IMG/VR virus record: IMGVR_UViG_3300032006_000015
Span: 1-46,853 of that record
Source of the DNA: a virus
Reading direction: 5' to 3' (one strand)
Length of the DNA: 46,853 nucleotides
Shown here piece by piece: positions 13,957 to 21,247 of the stretch. The stretch's first letter is position 1. Every line of letters starts with the position of its first letter. Under the pieces are notes generated by a model. That model saw only the letters and a list, made by a program, of their open reading frames with translations. It was not told where the DNA came from and did no database searches. The position numbers were made by a program, and so were the translations under genes.

Positions 13957-14280
13957 ATGTGCGGCGGCGGCCCTTCGGCTCCTCCACCACCTCCACCTCC
14001 TCCTCCCCCACCTCCACCACCACCTCCTCAGGTTCAACAACCTGATCCGGTACAACTACCCACATCAGGAGAACTAGATGTCTCCGAACAGGGTCAAGGT
14101 GCAAAGGTAAAAGAAACCGCTAGCCGTAGAGCTGAGCGGAAACAAAAGAGAAGGAAAGGAACTAGTACCCTAGCTAAAGATGCTCCAGCAGCAGCAACAG
14201 CTAGCAACCTGAACATAGGTACAGGTGGCGGTGCTTCTACAGGTGGTGCAGGATCTGCATTAAATATTACTAAGAAATAA
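13957..14280 (+). CDS. Pro-rich protein preceding the portal, 107 aa
   Basis: The layout is unusual: MCGGGP at the N-terminus, a run of 16 consecutive prolines (codons 13981-14028), a basic middle (SRRAERKQKRRKG, about 56-68) and a Gly/Ala/Thr-rich end. It is probably disordered. Short MCGGG proteins often precede portal genes in podoviruses; a role in head-tail assembly is a guess. The Pro run should stall ribosomes without EF-P. The stop overlaps the portal start (TAATG). Confidence 0.7.
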   Translation: MCGGGPSAPPPPPPPPPPPPPPPPQVQQPDPVQLPTSGELDVSEQGQGAKVKETASRRAERKQKRRKGTSTLAKDAPAAATASNLNIGTGGGASTGGAGSALNITKK

Positions 14281-15914
14281 TGAACACAGCACGGCAACGA
14301 TACAGTAAGTTGACCAGTGGCCGTACAGCATTTCTTGACGTAGCACTTGACTGTGCTAAGCTAACTCTACCTACACTCATGTTGAATGAGGAACAGAAGG
14401 CAGAGTACACGAAGTTTAAAACTCCGTGGCAATCAGTCGGTGCTAAAGGTGTGGTAACTCTAGCCTCTAAGCTAATGCTAGGGTTACTACCACCTTCTAC
14501 ATCCTTTTTTAAACTCCAATTAGATGACTCTAAGTTAGGGGTAGAGATACCACCTGAAGCTAAGAGTGAAATGGACTTAAGCTTCGCTAAGATTGAACGT
14601 ATGATTATGGAGAGCATTGCTGCCTCTACTGATCGTGTTCAAATCTTCACAGCACTTAAGCATCTAGTTGTTACAGGTAATGCTCTTCTTTACATGGGTA
14701 AAGATGGTATTAAAATGTATCCACTCAACAGGTATGTAGTAGAAAGAGATGGTAATGGTAACGTAACTGAAATACTTACAAGAGAGCGAGTAAATCGCCA
14801 AATACTAGGCGCACAATATAAACTTCCTCCTAAGATCGGCGTCGTCGATGAAAGCACAGGGGGACACGACAAGGATGTAGATGTCTACACCTGTGTACAC
14901 TTAACTAAGAAGGGTTATGTCTGGCATCAAGAGGTAGAGGATTACCTACTGCCAGGTACAGAAGGCAAGGCTCCACTAGATAAAAGTCCATGGCTACCGC
15001 TACGGTTTGTAACAGTAGACGGTGAGGACTATGGCCGAGGTAGAGTAGAAGAATTCATGGGAGATCTTAAGTCTCTCGAAGGATTAATGCAGGCAGTCGT
15101 TGAAGGTTCAGCAGCTGCAGCTAAAGTAATCTTTACTGTATCTCCTAGCTCAACCACTAAACCAGCAGCACTTGCACAAGCTGGTAACGGTGCTATCATA
15201 CAAGGTAGACCAGAAGACATAGGAGTGGTACAGGTTGGTAAACAAGCTGATATGCAAACTGCTTTTCAATTAATTAATGTACTAGAGAAGAGACTAGGAG
15301 AAGCTTTCCTTGTCTTACAACCTAGACAAAGTGAAAGGACTACTGCAGAAGAAGTTCGTATGACACAGATGGAACTAGAGCAACAGTTGGGAGGTTTATT
15401 CTCACTGTTAACTACTGAGTTCCTGATACCATACTTGAATCGTAAGATGCATGTCTTACAAGCAAGTAAAAAGATACCTACTATACCTAAGAACTTAGTA
15501 CGTCCTACTATTGTAGCTGGAGTTAACGCTCTAGGTAGAGGACAAGATAGAGAATCACTCATACAATTCATCACTACCATTGCTCAGACAATGGGACCGG
15601 AGGCTATCTCAGGTTTACTTAATCCTGATGAAGCTATTAAGAGACTTGCAGCTGCGCAAGGTATTGATATACTTAACCTTGTTAAGAGTGTAGATGAAAG
15701 AAATGCTGAACAGCAGCAAGCTCAACAACAACAGATGCAAGCTACTATGATGCAGCAAGCAGGACAGTTTGCTAATTCACCTATGGCTGACCCAAGTAAA
15801 AACCCACAAGCCGCAGATATGATGGCTCAAATGACTGGAGGTGCTGCTCAACCACAGCCTTCACAAGATCCAGTTGACATGCAAGAACAAACCGCGCCAC
15901 TACCAGGAGCATAA
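14280..15914 (+). CDS. Portal / head-tail connector protein (T7 gp8-like), 544 aa
   Basis: It forms the dodecameric ring through which DNA enters the head and to which the tail attaches. The N-terminus (MNTARQRYSKLTSGRTAFLDVALDC) and the segment RTTAEEVRMTQMELEQQLGG (about 355-374) are typical of T7-family connectors. Length (T7 gp8 is 536) and position before scaffold and capsid agree. The C-terminal 70 residues are Gln/Met-rich and probably flexible. Confidence 0.93.
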   Translation: MNTARQRYSKLTSGRTAFLDVALDCAKLTLPTLMLNEEQKAEYTKFKTPWQSVGAKGVVTLASKLMLGLLPPSTSFFKLQLDDSKLGVEIPPEAKSEMDLSFAKIERMIMESIAASTDRVQIFTALKHLVVTGNALLYMGKDGIKMYPLNRYVVERDGNGNVTEILTRERVNRQILGAQYKLPPKIGVVDESTGGHDKDVDVYTCVHLTKKGYVWHQEVEDYLLPGTEGKAPLDKSPWLPLRFVTVDGEDYGRGRVEEFMGDLKSLEGLMQAVVEGSAAAAKVIFTVSPSSTTKPAALAQAGNGAIIQGRPEDIGVVQVGKQADMQTAFQLINVLEKRLGEAFLVLQPRQSERTTAEEVRMTQMELEQQLGGLFSLLTTEFLIPYLNRKMHVLQASKKIPTIPKNLVRPTIVAGVNALGRGQDRESLIQFITTIAQTMGPEAISGLLNPDEAIKRLAAAQGIDILNLVKSVDERNAEQQQAQQQQMQATMMQQAGQFANSPMADPSKNPQAADMMAQMTGGAAQPQPSQDPVDMQEQTAPLPGA

Positions 15915-15923
15915 TAAAGCACT

Positions 15924-16778
15924 ATGGCAGAAACAATTACATATGATCCATCTAATGATCCGCAGGCTATAGCTGAAGCGGAAGCAAGAGATGGAGAGAA
16001 CCTCGCAGTTGGCGAGGATATGCAAAAACAACAGTCAGAACTTCTGGCTGGAAAATATAAAGATGCAGAAGAACTTGAGAAAGCATACATAGAACTACAA
16101 CAGAAGCTAGGTGAAGGTGAAAAACCTAAACTTGAATCTGATAACTGGGAAGCCGTTCCTGGTAAGTCAGGTTATGTAGAAGATGGTAGTGTAGACTACG
16201 ATACTGTTGAAGAGGTCTATGGTGAAAACTTAGCAGCTGTATTTGAGGATGCTAACCTAGATCCATGGGAGATAAGTCAGCATTTCCATAGTAATAATGG
16301 TACTATTACTGATGAAATGTATCAGAACTTACAGAAAGCTGGATTACCTAAAAATGCAGTGGACTCTTATCTAGCAGGTAGAGCTGCCGAGATGGGATAT
16401 ACTTCTAATGCAGAAGTATTGACCCAGCAAGATGTTAATGATATGTATGCATTAGCAGGCGGAAAATCTAACTATGATGCTATGACTGATTGGGCGTCTC
16501 AAAACTTAAGTCAAGATGACATCCAAGCATTCGATGAAGTTACCAACACTGGTAACAAAGCAGCTGTACGCTTTGCTGTTAAAGCATTGATGGGACAGTA
16601 TGAAGATTCTCAAGGTAGGACACCTACATTAGTGACCGGTAAGAATGCTAGAGCTGGTGAAACCTATCGTAGTATGGCTGAGGTTGTACGTGATATGGAA
16701 AGCCCTAAGTATGAAAAGGATGAAGCTTACCGCTATGATGTACAGAGAAAACTAGAACGATCAAACCTTAAAGTATAA
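15924..16778 (+). CDS. Capsid assembly scaffolding protein (T7 gp9-like), 284 aa
   Basis: Acidic, helical and low in hydrophobic residues, as T7 gp9 (307 residues); it guides procapsid assembly and leaves before packaging. Features: an acidic N-terminal half with GKYKDAEELEKAYIELQQKL (about 43-62), and a basic C-terminal end (YRYDVQRKLERSNLKV) as in scaffolds that bind capsid protein. It lies just after the portal. The major capsid gene is unusually far downstream because psbA and small genes intervene. Confidence 0.88.
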   Translation: MAETITYDPSNDPQAIAEAEARDGENLAVGEDMQKQQSELLAGKYKDAEELEKAYIELQQKLGEGEKPKLESDNWEAVPGKSGYVEDGSVDYDTVEEVYGENLAAVFEDANLDPWEISQHFHSNNGTITDEMYQNLQKAGLPKNAVDSYLAGRAAEMGYTSNAEVLTQQDVNDMYALAGGKSNYDAMTDWASQNLSQDDIQAFDEVTNTGNKAAVRFAVKALMGQYEDSQGRTPTLVTGKNARAGETYRSMAEVVRDMESPKYEKDEAYRYDVQRKLERSNLKV

Positions 16779-16930
16779 TGACTAGAACAGTAGAACAACA
16801 GAAGGCTGAAGACCTTGCTGTAATCACTAACTCAGGCGGGATCGATGGTCTCTCTGATGAACAATTCAAAGCTCGCTATGGTCAGACTGTAGCTCAAGCT
16901 AAAGCCCCTGCTAAGAAGAAGGAAGAGTAA
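16778..16930 (+). CDS. Small protein after scaffold, 50 aa
   Basis: It starts at the TAATG overlap with the scaffold stop. The sequence MTRTVEQQKAEDLAVITN, then GLSDEQFKARYGQT and a Lys-rich end (PAKKKEE), is soluble and charged. No family was recognised. The next gene starts at its stop codon, so it is the first of three coupled mini-genes between scaffold and psbA. Confidence 0.6.
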   Translation: MTRTVEQQKAEDLAVITNSGGIDGLSDEQFKARYGQTVAQAKAPAKKKEE

Positions 16931-17091
16931 TGGGACTACTACAGAAACTTAAAGACCGTCGTGATGCTACCAACAAAGCTCTTGAAGATGCTGGTATGGG
17001 TGGTGATCAATGGAAAGGTCAAGAGAAGCTTGATAAAACCTTTAAGCTTAAAGGTAAGTATGGTAAACCATTCAATGCAAATGTTAACTAA
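16930..17091 (+). CDS. Small basic protein, 53 aa
   Basis: Coupled by TAATG at both ends. MGLLQKLKDRRDATNKALED forms a basic amphipathic helix, followed by a Gly/Lys-rich tail (DKTFKLKGKYGKPF). No family was recognised. Its place among head genes suggests a virion or assembly accessory; this is inference only. Confidence 0.6.
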   Translation: MGLLQKLKDRRDATNKALEDAGMGGDQWKGQEKLDKTFKLKGKYGKPFNANVN

Positions 17092-17186
17092 TGGCACCCC
17101 GTTATAGATTCTTAAGCGGGAACAAAAAAAAGAAAAAGAAAAAAGTTAAAAAGGACAAACCTAAAAAAACTAGCTACAACAACTAA
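17091..17186 (+). CDS. 31-aa poly-lysine mini-protein before psbA
   Basis: The product is [11 protein letters not shown] followed by a run of seven Lys, then [13 protein letters not shown]: 13 of 31 residues are Lys. The DNA has two A runs (eight and six bases) that could cause polymerase slippage. It starts and stops by TAATG overlaps with its neighbours, so translation feeds directly into psbA. It might neutralise DNA or bind RNA; unknown. Confidence 0.55.
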   Translation: MAPRYRFLSGNKKKKKKKVKKDKPKKTSYNN

Positions 17187-18238
17187 TGTCAACAGCCACA
17201 TTAACTAAACCAAATAATAATTGGCAAAGCTTTTGTGACTGGGTTACAAGTACTGACAACCGTCTCTATGTGGGATGGTTCGGTACTCTAATGATCCCCT
17301 GTCTACTTACAGCTGCCACAGCATTTATCATTGCCTTCATAGCTGCACCTCCTGTGGACATTGACGGCATCCGCGAACCCGTCTCTGGATCATTACTCTA
17401 TGGCAACAACATCATCTCAGGGGCAGTCGTCCCATCATCTAACGCAATTGGTCTTCACTTCTACCCAATCTGGGAAGCTGCAACCATCGACGAGTGGTTA
17501 TATAACGGAGGAACATATCAACTCGTTGTGTTCCACTTTCTCATCGGCATCGCAGCTTACATGGGACGCCAATGGGAACTTAGTTATCGATTAGGGATGA
17601 GGCCCTGGATTTGTGTTGCTTACTCAGCGCCAGTGGCAGCAGCCTTTGCTGTCTTCTTGGTATATCCTTTCGGACAAGGAAGTTTCTCTGACGGTATGCC
17701 GTTGGGGATATCGGGAACGTTCAACTTTATGTTTGTCTTTCAGGCGGAACATAATATCCTCATGCATCCTTTCCATATGTTGGGAGTTGCGGGGGTATTT
17801 GGCGGCGCTTTGTTCGCTGCTATGCATGGTTCCCTGGTTACCAGTTCAATTGTTAAAGAAACAACTGACTTAGAATCTCAGAATTATGGATACAAATTCG
17901 GTCAAGAGGAAGAGACGTATAATATCGTCGCAGCTCATGGCTACTTTGGCAGGCTCATCTTCCAGTATGCCTCGTTTAATAATAGCAGGAGTCTTCATTT
18001 CTTCCTTGCTTCTTTCCCCGTGGTATGCATATGGCTCACCTCCATGGGAGTATCTACCATGGCTTTCAACCTTAATGGCTTTAATTTCAATCAATCCATC
18101 CTCGATGCAAACGGAAGAGTCGTCCCCACTTGGGCTGATGTGCTCAACCGTGCAGACTTAGGAATGGAAGTAATGCATGAAAGAAACGCACATAATTTCC
18201 CATTAGATTTAGCAGCAACACCCGAAACAATCGGGTAA
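17186..18238 (+). CDS. psbA: Photosystem II D1 protein, 350 aa
   Basis: A full-length D1 reaction-centre protein with five membrane helices that replaces photodamaged host D1 during infection. Residues are one lower than plant numbering: TyrZ Y160, H189, Mn ligands D169, E188, H331, E332, D341 and Ala343, quinone-site H214 and S263, and Gln129 (the low-light form of position 130). Precursor cleavage would follow FPLDLA (338-343), leaving a 7-residue extension, ATPETIG. All functional residues are intact. It lies between scaffold and capsid genes, so expression is late and coupled to virion genes. Synonymous codons look more GC-rich and host-like than the neighbours. Confidence 0.98.
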   Translation: MSTATLTKPNNNWQSFCDWVTSTDNRLYVGWFGTLMIPCLLTAATAFIIAFIAAPPVDIDGIREPVSGSLLYGNNIISGAVVPSSNAIGLHFYPIWEAATIDEWLYNGGTYQLVVFHFLIGIAAYMGRQWELSYRLGMRPWICVAYSAPVAAAFAVFLVYPFGQGSFSDGMPLGISGTFNFMFVFQAEHNILMHPFHMLGVAGVFGGALFAAMHGSLVTSSIVKETTDLESQNYGYKFGQEEETYNIVAAHGYFGRLIFQYASFNNSRSLHFFLASFPVVCIWLTSMGVSTMAFNLNGFNFNQSILDANGRVVPTWADVLNRADLGMEVMHERNAHNFPLDLAATPETIG

Positions 18239-18242
18239 TATA

Positions 18243-18368
18243 TTGGCGGCTCGGATCAAACCAGTAGAAGCCAACTCACGCCACGTCCGTTCATTCTTCT
18301 TAGAAGAACGCATGAAACCACATCATGGAACGGGGGTGTGGTACTGGAGTATTAACAATGACTGTTAA
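18243..18368 (+). CDS. Possible 41-aa ORF with TTG start after psbA
   Basis: An open frame begins at a TTG 4 bases after psbA and ends 41 codons later: LARIKPVEANSRHVRSFFLE, then basic and Trp-rich residues (GTGVWYWS). There is no clear ribosome site or known family. A shorter start at the ATG 18312 is possible. It is listed because 18239-18419 is otherwise unexplained. Confidence 0.35.
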   Translation: MAARIKPVEANSRHVRSFFLEERMKPHHGTGVWYWSINNDC

Positions 18369-18411
18369 ACTAAGGTATCGTGGTGTTGAGTACACAAAAA
18401 CTACTAAGTAA
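18358..18411 (+). CDS. 17-aa ORF resembling the start of a cyanobacterial DUF4278 protein
   Basis: MTVKLRYRGVEYTKTTK resembles the N-terminal beta strand of small cyanobacterial DUF4278 proteins (pattern LxYRGxxY). It overlaps the previous ORF and stops 8 bases before the next gene. It may be a truncated host-derived fragment acquired with psbA, or a leader peptide. Similarity is by eye and short. Confidence 0.3.
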   Translation: MTVKLRYRGVEYTKTTK

Positions 18412-18419
18412 AACTTAAC

Positions 18420-18776
18420 ATGAAAAAACTTGCACTTGCTCTAGCGGCATCTATCGCTTCTGCTCCTGCAATGGCTGGCGTTTATGTAAACGTCGAGTCT
18501 AACGCATCTTATACAGGCAATGATTATACTTCCCGTACTACTGATTTACACGTAGGCTATGAGGGAGATGTAGGAGATCTTGGATACTATATTCAAGGTG
18601 GACCAGCTCTCGTCAACGGCGACGCTGTAGACGGATCAACTGAATTCTCAGGCAAAGGTGGTGTAACCATCGCTGCTTCAGAGAAGTTCGATGTGTATGG
18701 TGAAGTATCATTCATTACTGATGAAGATGCTGACAATGCATACGGTACTAAAATCGGCGCTAAGTATAAGTTCTGA
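18420..18776 (+). CDS. Exported outer-membrane beta-barrel-like protein, 118 aa
   Basis: A Sec signal peptide is clear: basic MKK, hydrophobic LALALAASIASA, cleavage after PAMA near residue 19. The mature part alternates polar and hydrophobic residues in strand-like stretches (VYVNVESNASY, DLHVGYEGDV, KFDVYGEVSF) and ends AKYKF; a terminal Phe is the signal for barrel insertion by the BAM complex. A phage-made small porin-like protein might alter the host surface, for instance to block superinfection. The position next to psbA suggests a host-modifying gene. The barrel call is inference. Confidence 0.7.
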   Translation: MKKLALALAASIASAPAMAGVYVNVESNASYTGNDYTSRTTDLHVGYEGDVGDLGYYIQGGPALVNGDAVDGSTEFSGKGGVTIAASEKFDVYGEVSFITDEDADNAYGTKIGAKYKF

Positions 18777-18910
18777 TGAAGTATCTAGAATCCCCATGGG
18801 CCATACTTATATTGGTCCTGGGGTTCTTTACCTTTATAGAAGTCATGCATTTAAACTATCATGAAAACTGTAAAGGTGATTGTCCCTGTACACTAACCGA
18901 AGACTATTAA
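18776..18910 (+). CDS. Single-span membrane protein with Cys motif, 44 aa
   Basis: It starts at the TGATG overlap with the barrel gene. One hydrophobic helix (WAILILVLGFFTFIEVM, residues 8-24) is followed by HENCKGDCPCTLTEDY with three Cys in a short CxxxCxC pattern, which could bind metal or form disulfides. No family was recognised. The stop overlaps the next gene (TAATG). Confidence 0.55.
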   Translation: MKYLESPWAILILVLGFFTFIEVMHLNYHENCKGDCPCTLTEDY

Positions 18911-19143
18911 TGTATTCACTATTCGATTACTATTTCCAACCACCTACACGCACCGTGTATGTTGTATCAGAGGAGCAGCTTGGAAAACTTAAACTCACTC
19001 AAAAAGAAAACGAGGTCAAAGAAGCTAAAGCGCAACTCGAACAACTTGAGGCTGCGTATGATCGCAGAAAATCAGAACTTGTGGATTTACTGGCCAACCT
19101 TGAATCCGAAGTAAAAAAACTAGAACCTTCTAAAGATGGATAA
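18910..19143 (+). CDS. Coiled-coil protein, 77 aa
   Basis: The ATG at 18910 overlaps the previous stop, so it is preferred to an earlier GTG or TTG in frame. After an aromatic N-terminus (MYSLFDYYFQPP), residues about 25-72 form an uninterrupted charged heptad-like helix (KENEVKEAKAQLEQLEAAYD). It may oligomerise. No family was recognised; late position suggests a virion or assembly accessory. Confidence 0.6.
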   Translation: MYSLFDYYFQPPTRTVYVVSEEQLGKLKLTQKENEVKEAKAQLEQLEAAYDRRKSELVDLLANLESEVKKLEPSKDG

Positions 19144-19285
19144 CGCAGTAGTAACTAGGTTTGGAACACAACCAGTTTATAAAGAAGTAGATATCAAAGA
19201 TCCTGAAGCCGAAGCTAAAAGGAACGATGACTACATGAACAACGAAGTTGATTATGATTCGCTTGAAGAAGCGCTGACCTCTTAG
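19136..19285 (+). CDS. Small acidic protein, 49 aa
   Basis: It overlaps the end of the coiled-coil gene by 8 bases. The sequence is acidic (VDIKDPEAEAKRNDDYM and VDYDSLEEAL) with no hydrophobic segment. No family was recognised. tRNA-Gly begins 6 bases after its stop, so it shares a transcript with the tRNA. Confidence 0.55.
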   Translation: MDNAVVTRFGTQPVYKEVDIKDPEAEAKRNDDYMNNEVDYDSLEEALTS

Positions 19286-19291
19286 GGTCAG

Positions 19292-19362
19292 GCGGGTATA
19301 GTTTAGTGGTAAAACTGCAGCCTTCCAAGCTGTTGTCACCGGTTCGAATCCGGTTACCCGCT
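19292..19362 (+). tRNA. tRNA-Gly (TCC)
   Basis: Acceptor GCGGGTA (19292-19298) pairs with TACCCGC (19355-19361), discriminator T. The anticodon stem is GCAGC/GCTGT with loop CTTCCAA and anticodon TCC (19324-19326). The T arm contains CCGGTTCGAATCCGG. CCA is not encoded. It reads GGA codons, which are common in the Gly-rich fiber gene at 34886 and in other structural genes. It lies just before the capsid gene in the late region. Confidence 0.94.
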
Positions 19363-19482
19363 TTAGGCTTTAAGGCCCTTACGAGGATACCCTTACTGCC
19401 GCACGTGTGGCGACGATACGCTAAAATAAAAACTAAATATTTCTAAAACGTTTTAGAGTCGTAAACAAATACACTCTTATCA
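19363..19482 (+). promoter_or_regulatory. Capsid gene leader with 16-bp perfect palindrome
   Basis: This 120-base gap holds a direct repeat CCCTTAC (19376-19382 and 19390-19396), a near-palindrome GCCGCACGTGTGGC (19398-19411, one mismatch), and a perfect 16-bp palindrome TCTAAAACGTTTTAGA (19442-19457) 25 bases before the capsid ATG. It is the main gap before the most highly expressed late gene, so a phage-polymerase promoter or operator is expected here; I cannot name the promoter consensus. Confidence 0.45.
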
Positions 19483-20586
19483 ATGGCTAATGCTACCCAA
19501 ACCGCGTTAGGTAGAATTAATCTATCTACCGGTACAGGTTATGATGGCGCTACCGATAAGTATGCTCTGTATCTGAAACTATTTTCAGGAGAGCTATTTA
19601 AAGGGTTCCAACATAATACAATTGCTCGTGATTTAGTCACGAAGCGTACGCTCAAGTCAGGTAAAAGTTTACAGTTCATCTATACAGGACGTATGGGAGC
19701 CTCATTCCATACGCCAGGAACCCCCATACTAGGTTCCGGTGATCCGCCAGTAGCAGAGAAGACCATCAATGTTGATGATCTACTCATCTCTAGCGCATTC
19801 GTATATGATCTGGATGAAACTCTTGCCCACTATGAGCTCAGAGGAGAGATATCTAAGAAGATTGGATATGCTCTTGCAGAAAAGTATGACCGTCTAGTAT
19901 TTAGATCGATCATACGTGGTGCTCGTGCAGCACACCCCATCTCAGCTTCCGGTAAAGTTGAGCCAGGCGGATCTCAGATCCAGGTTGGTTCAGGTTCTGG
20001 TGCAGCTGCTGATGCCCTTGACTCAGGTAAGATTGTGTCTGCCTTCTTTGAAGCAGCCGCAGTACTAGACGAGAAAGGAGTATCTCAGGATGGCCGTGTA
20101 GCCGTACTCTCACCAAGACAGTACTACTCACTAATCGAAAACGTTGCATCTAATGCTCTAATCAACAGAGACGAGCAAGGTGACGGCCTGCAATCAGGCT
20201 CCGGCGTAATGTCAATTGCCGGTATCAAGATATACAGATCCATGAACGTTCCGTTCCAGGCTAAGTATGGTACCGCATCTACAATTGATAGAGCTGGTTC
20301 GTTCGTTGGTGTAGCTACTGAAGATGCCCGTGCTTCTGTCTCTGGTATCAACAACGCATATGGTAATGCTACCGACTTTGCTACTTCCTGTGGAGTTATC
20401 TTCCAGAAAGAAGCAGCAGGTGTAGTCGAAACCATTGGACCACAGGTACAAGTTACGAGTGGTGATGTGTCTGTAATCTACCAGGGTGATGTGATCCTTG
20501 GACGTTTAGCAATGGGTGCTGATTATCTAAACCCAGCAGCTTGCGTCGAGCTTCATGCTACCTCAACAGCTGGCAGCGCATTCTAA
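19483..20586 (+). CDS. Major capsid protein (T7 gp10-like), 367 aa
   Basis: HK97-fold shell protein. The N-terminal stretch (ALYLKLFSGELFKGFQ, about 28-43), the segment KRTLKSGKSLQFIYTGRM and the central VYDLDETLAHYELRGEISKKIG are characteristic of T7-group capsids; length is near T7 gp10A (345). It lies between scaffold/psbA genes and tail-tube genes. A strong terminator 14 bases after the stop separates it from the tail block, which should raise its expression. Confidence 0.95.
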   Translation: MANATQTALGRINLSTGTGYDGATDKYALYLKLFSGELFKGFQHNTIARDLVTKRTLKSGKSLQFIYTGRMGASFHTPGTPILGSGDPPVAEKTINVDDLLISSAFVYDLDETLAHYELRGEISKKIGYALAEKYDRLVFRSIIRGARAAHPISASGKVEPGGSQIQVGSGSGAAADALDSGKIVSAFFEAAAVLDEKGVSQDGRVAVLSPRQYYSLIENVASNALINRDEQGDGLQSGSGVMSIAGIKIYRSMNVPFQAKYGTASTIDRAGSFVGVATEDARASVSGINNAYGNATDFATSCGVIFQKEAAGVVETIGPQVQVTSGDVSVIYQGDVILGRLAMGADYLNPAACVELHATSTAGSAF

Positions 20587-20599
20587 ATTATACATTTAT

Positions 20600-20626
20600 A
20601 GGGGGTTCTCACGCCCCCTTTTTTTT
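20600..20626 (+). terminator. Strong rho-independent terminator after capsid gene
   Basis: AGGGGG (20600-20605) pairs with CCCCCT (20614-20619) around an 8-base loop, followed by eight T residues (20619-20626). The next gene's ATG is the very next base, so the only G-rich ribosome-site-like sequence for that gene is inside the hairpin. It is the equivalent of T7's T-phi terminator by position. Confidence 0.9.
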
Positions 20627-21247
20627 ATGGCAACCCCTACTTACGCAACATCTTCAGAACTAGATGCTGTCAACTCAATTCTAATGAGTGTTGGAGAGTC
20701 TCCAGTAAACACATTGAATACTCAAAGCCCCGAAGTGGCTATTGCACAGAAAACTCTTCAGCAGGTAGTTCGTGAAGTCCAAGCGGAAGGTTGGGTTTTC
20801 AACACCGAGTATGAAGTTGAGTTCACACCAGATAGTAACGACCAAGTAGCACTATCCGATTCTATTTTACAAATCGATATCAATCGTTACAAACATAACG
20901 ATAACTATGATGTAATCAAGAAAGGCGGATTCCTTTATGACCGTTATACCCGTTCAAATACTTTTGCAGATGAAGCAACAGTCTATGCAGATGTAGTTTG
21001 GATGTATGCATTCGAGGATATGCCTCAACCTTTTAAAGATTATTGTACAGCTAGAGCTACACGTATAGCCCATACACGTATGGTCAATGACGGACAGATG
21101 GCTCCTATATTCCAGCAAGATGAAGTGGTTGCAAGATCACTAGCACTGGAGTATGATACAAAACAAGCTGATTATAATGTCTTCCAGAACAGTAGAGGAC
21201 GTAACCCTTACAATGCCTATAAACCTTATCAAGTCATAGGTAGATAA
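20627..21247 (+). CDS. Tail tubular protein A (T7 gp11-like), 206 aa
   Basis: Adaptor ring between portal and nozzle. The frame is open from 20555 in the capsid gene, but the ATG at 20627 gives MATPTYATSSELDAVNSILM, the expected N-terminus of this family, and avoids the terminator. Family-like segments include SVGESPVNTLN, EGWVFNTEYEVEF and the C-terminal RGRNPYNAYKPYQV. Length is close to T7 gp11 (196). The ATG directly follows a T run with no free ribosome site. The stop overlaps the next gene (TAATG). Confidence 0.92.
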   Translation: MATPTYATSSELDAVNSILMSVGESPVNTLNTQSPEVAIAQKTLQQVVREVQAEGWVFNTEYEVEFTPDSNDQVALSDSILQIDINRYKHNDNYDVIKKGGFLYDRYTRSNTFADEATVYADVVWMYAFEDMPQPFKDYCTARATRIAHTRMVNDGQMAPIFQQDEVVARSLALEYDTKQADYNVFQNSRGRNPYNAYKPYQVIGR

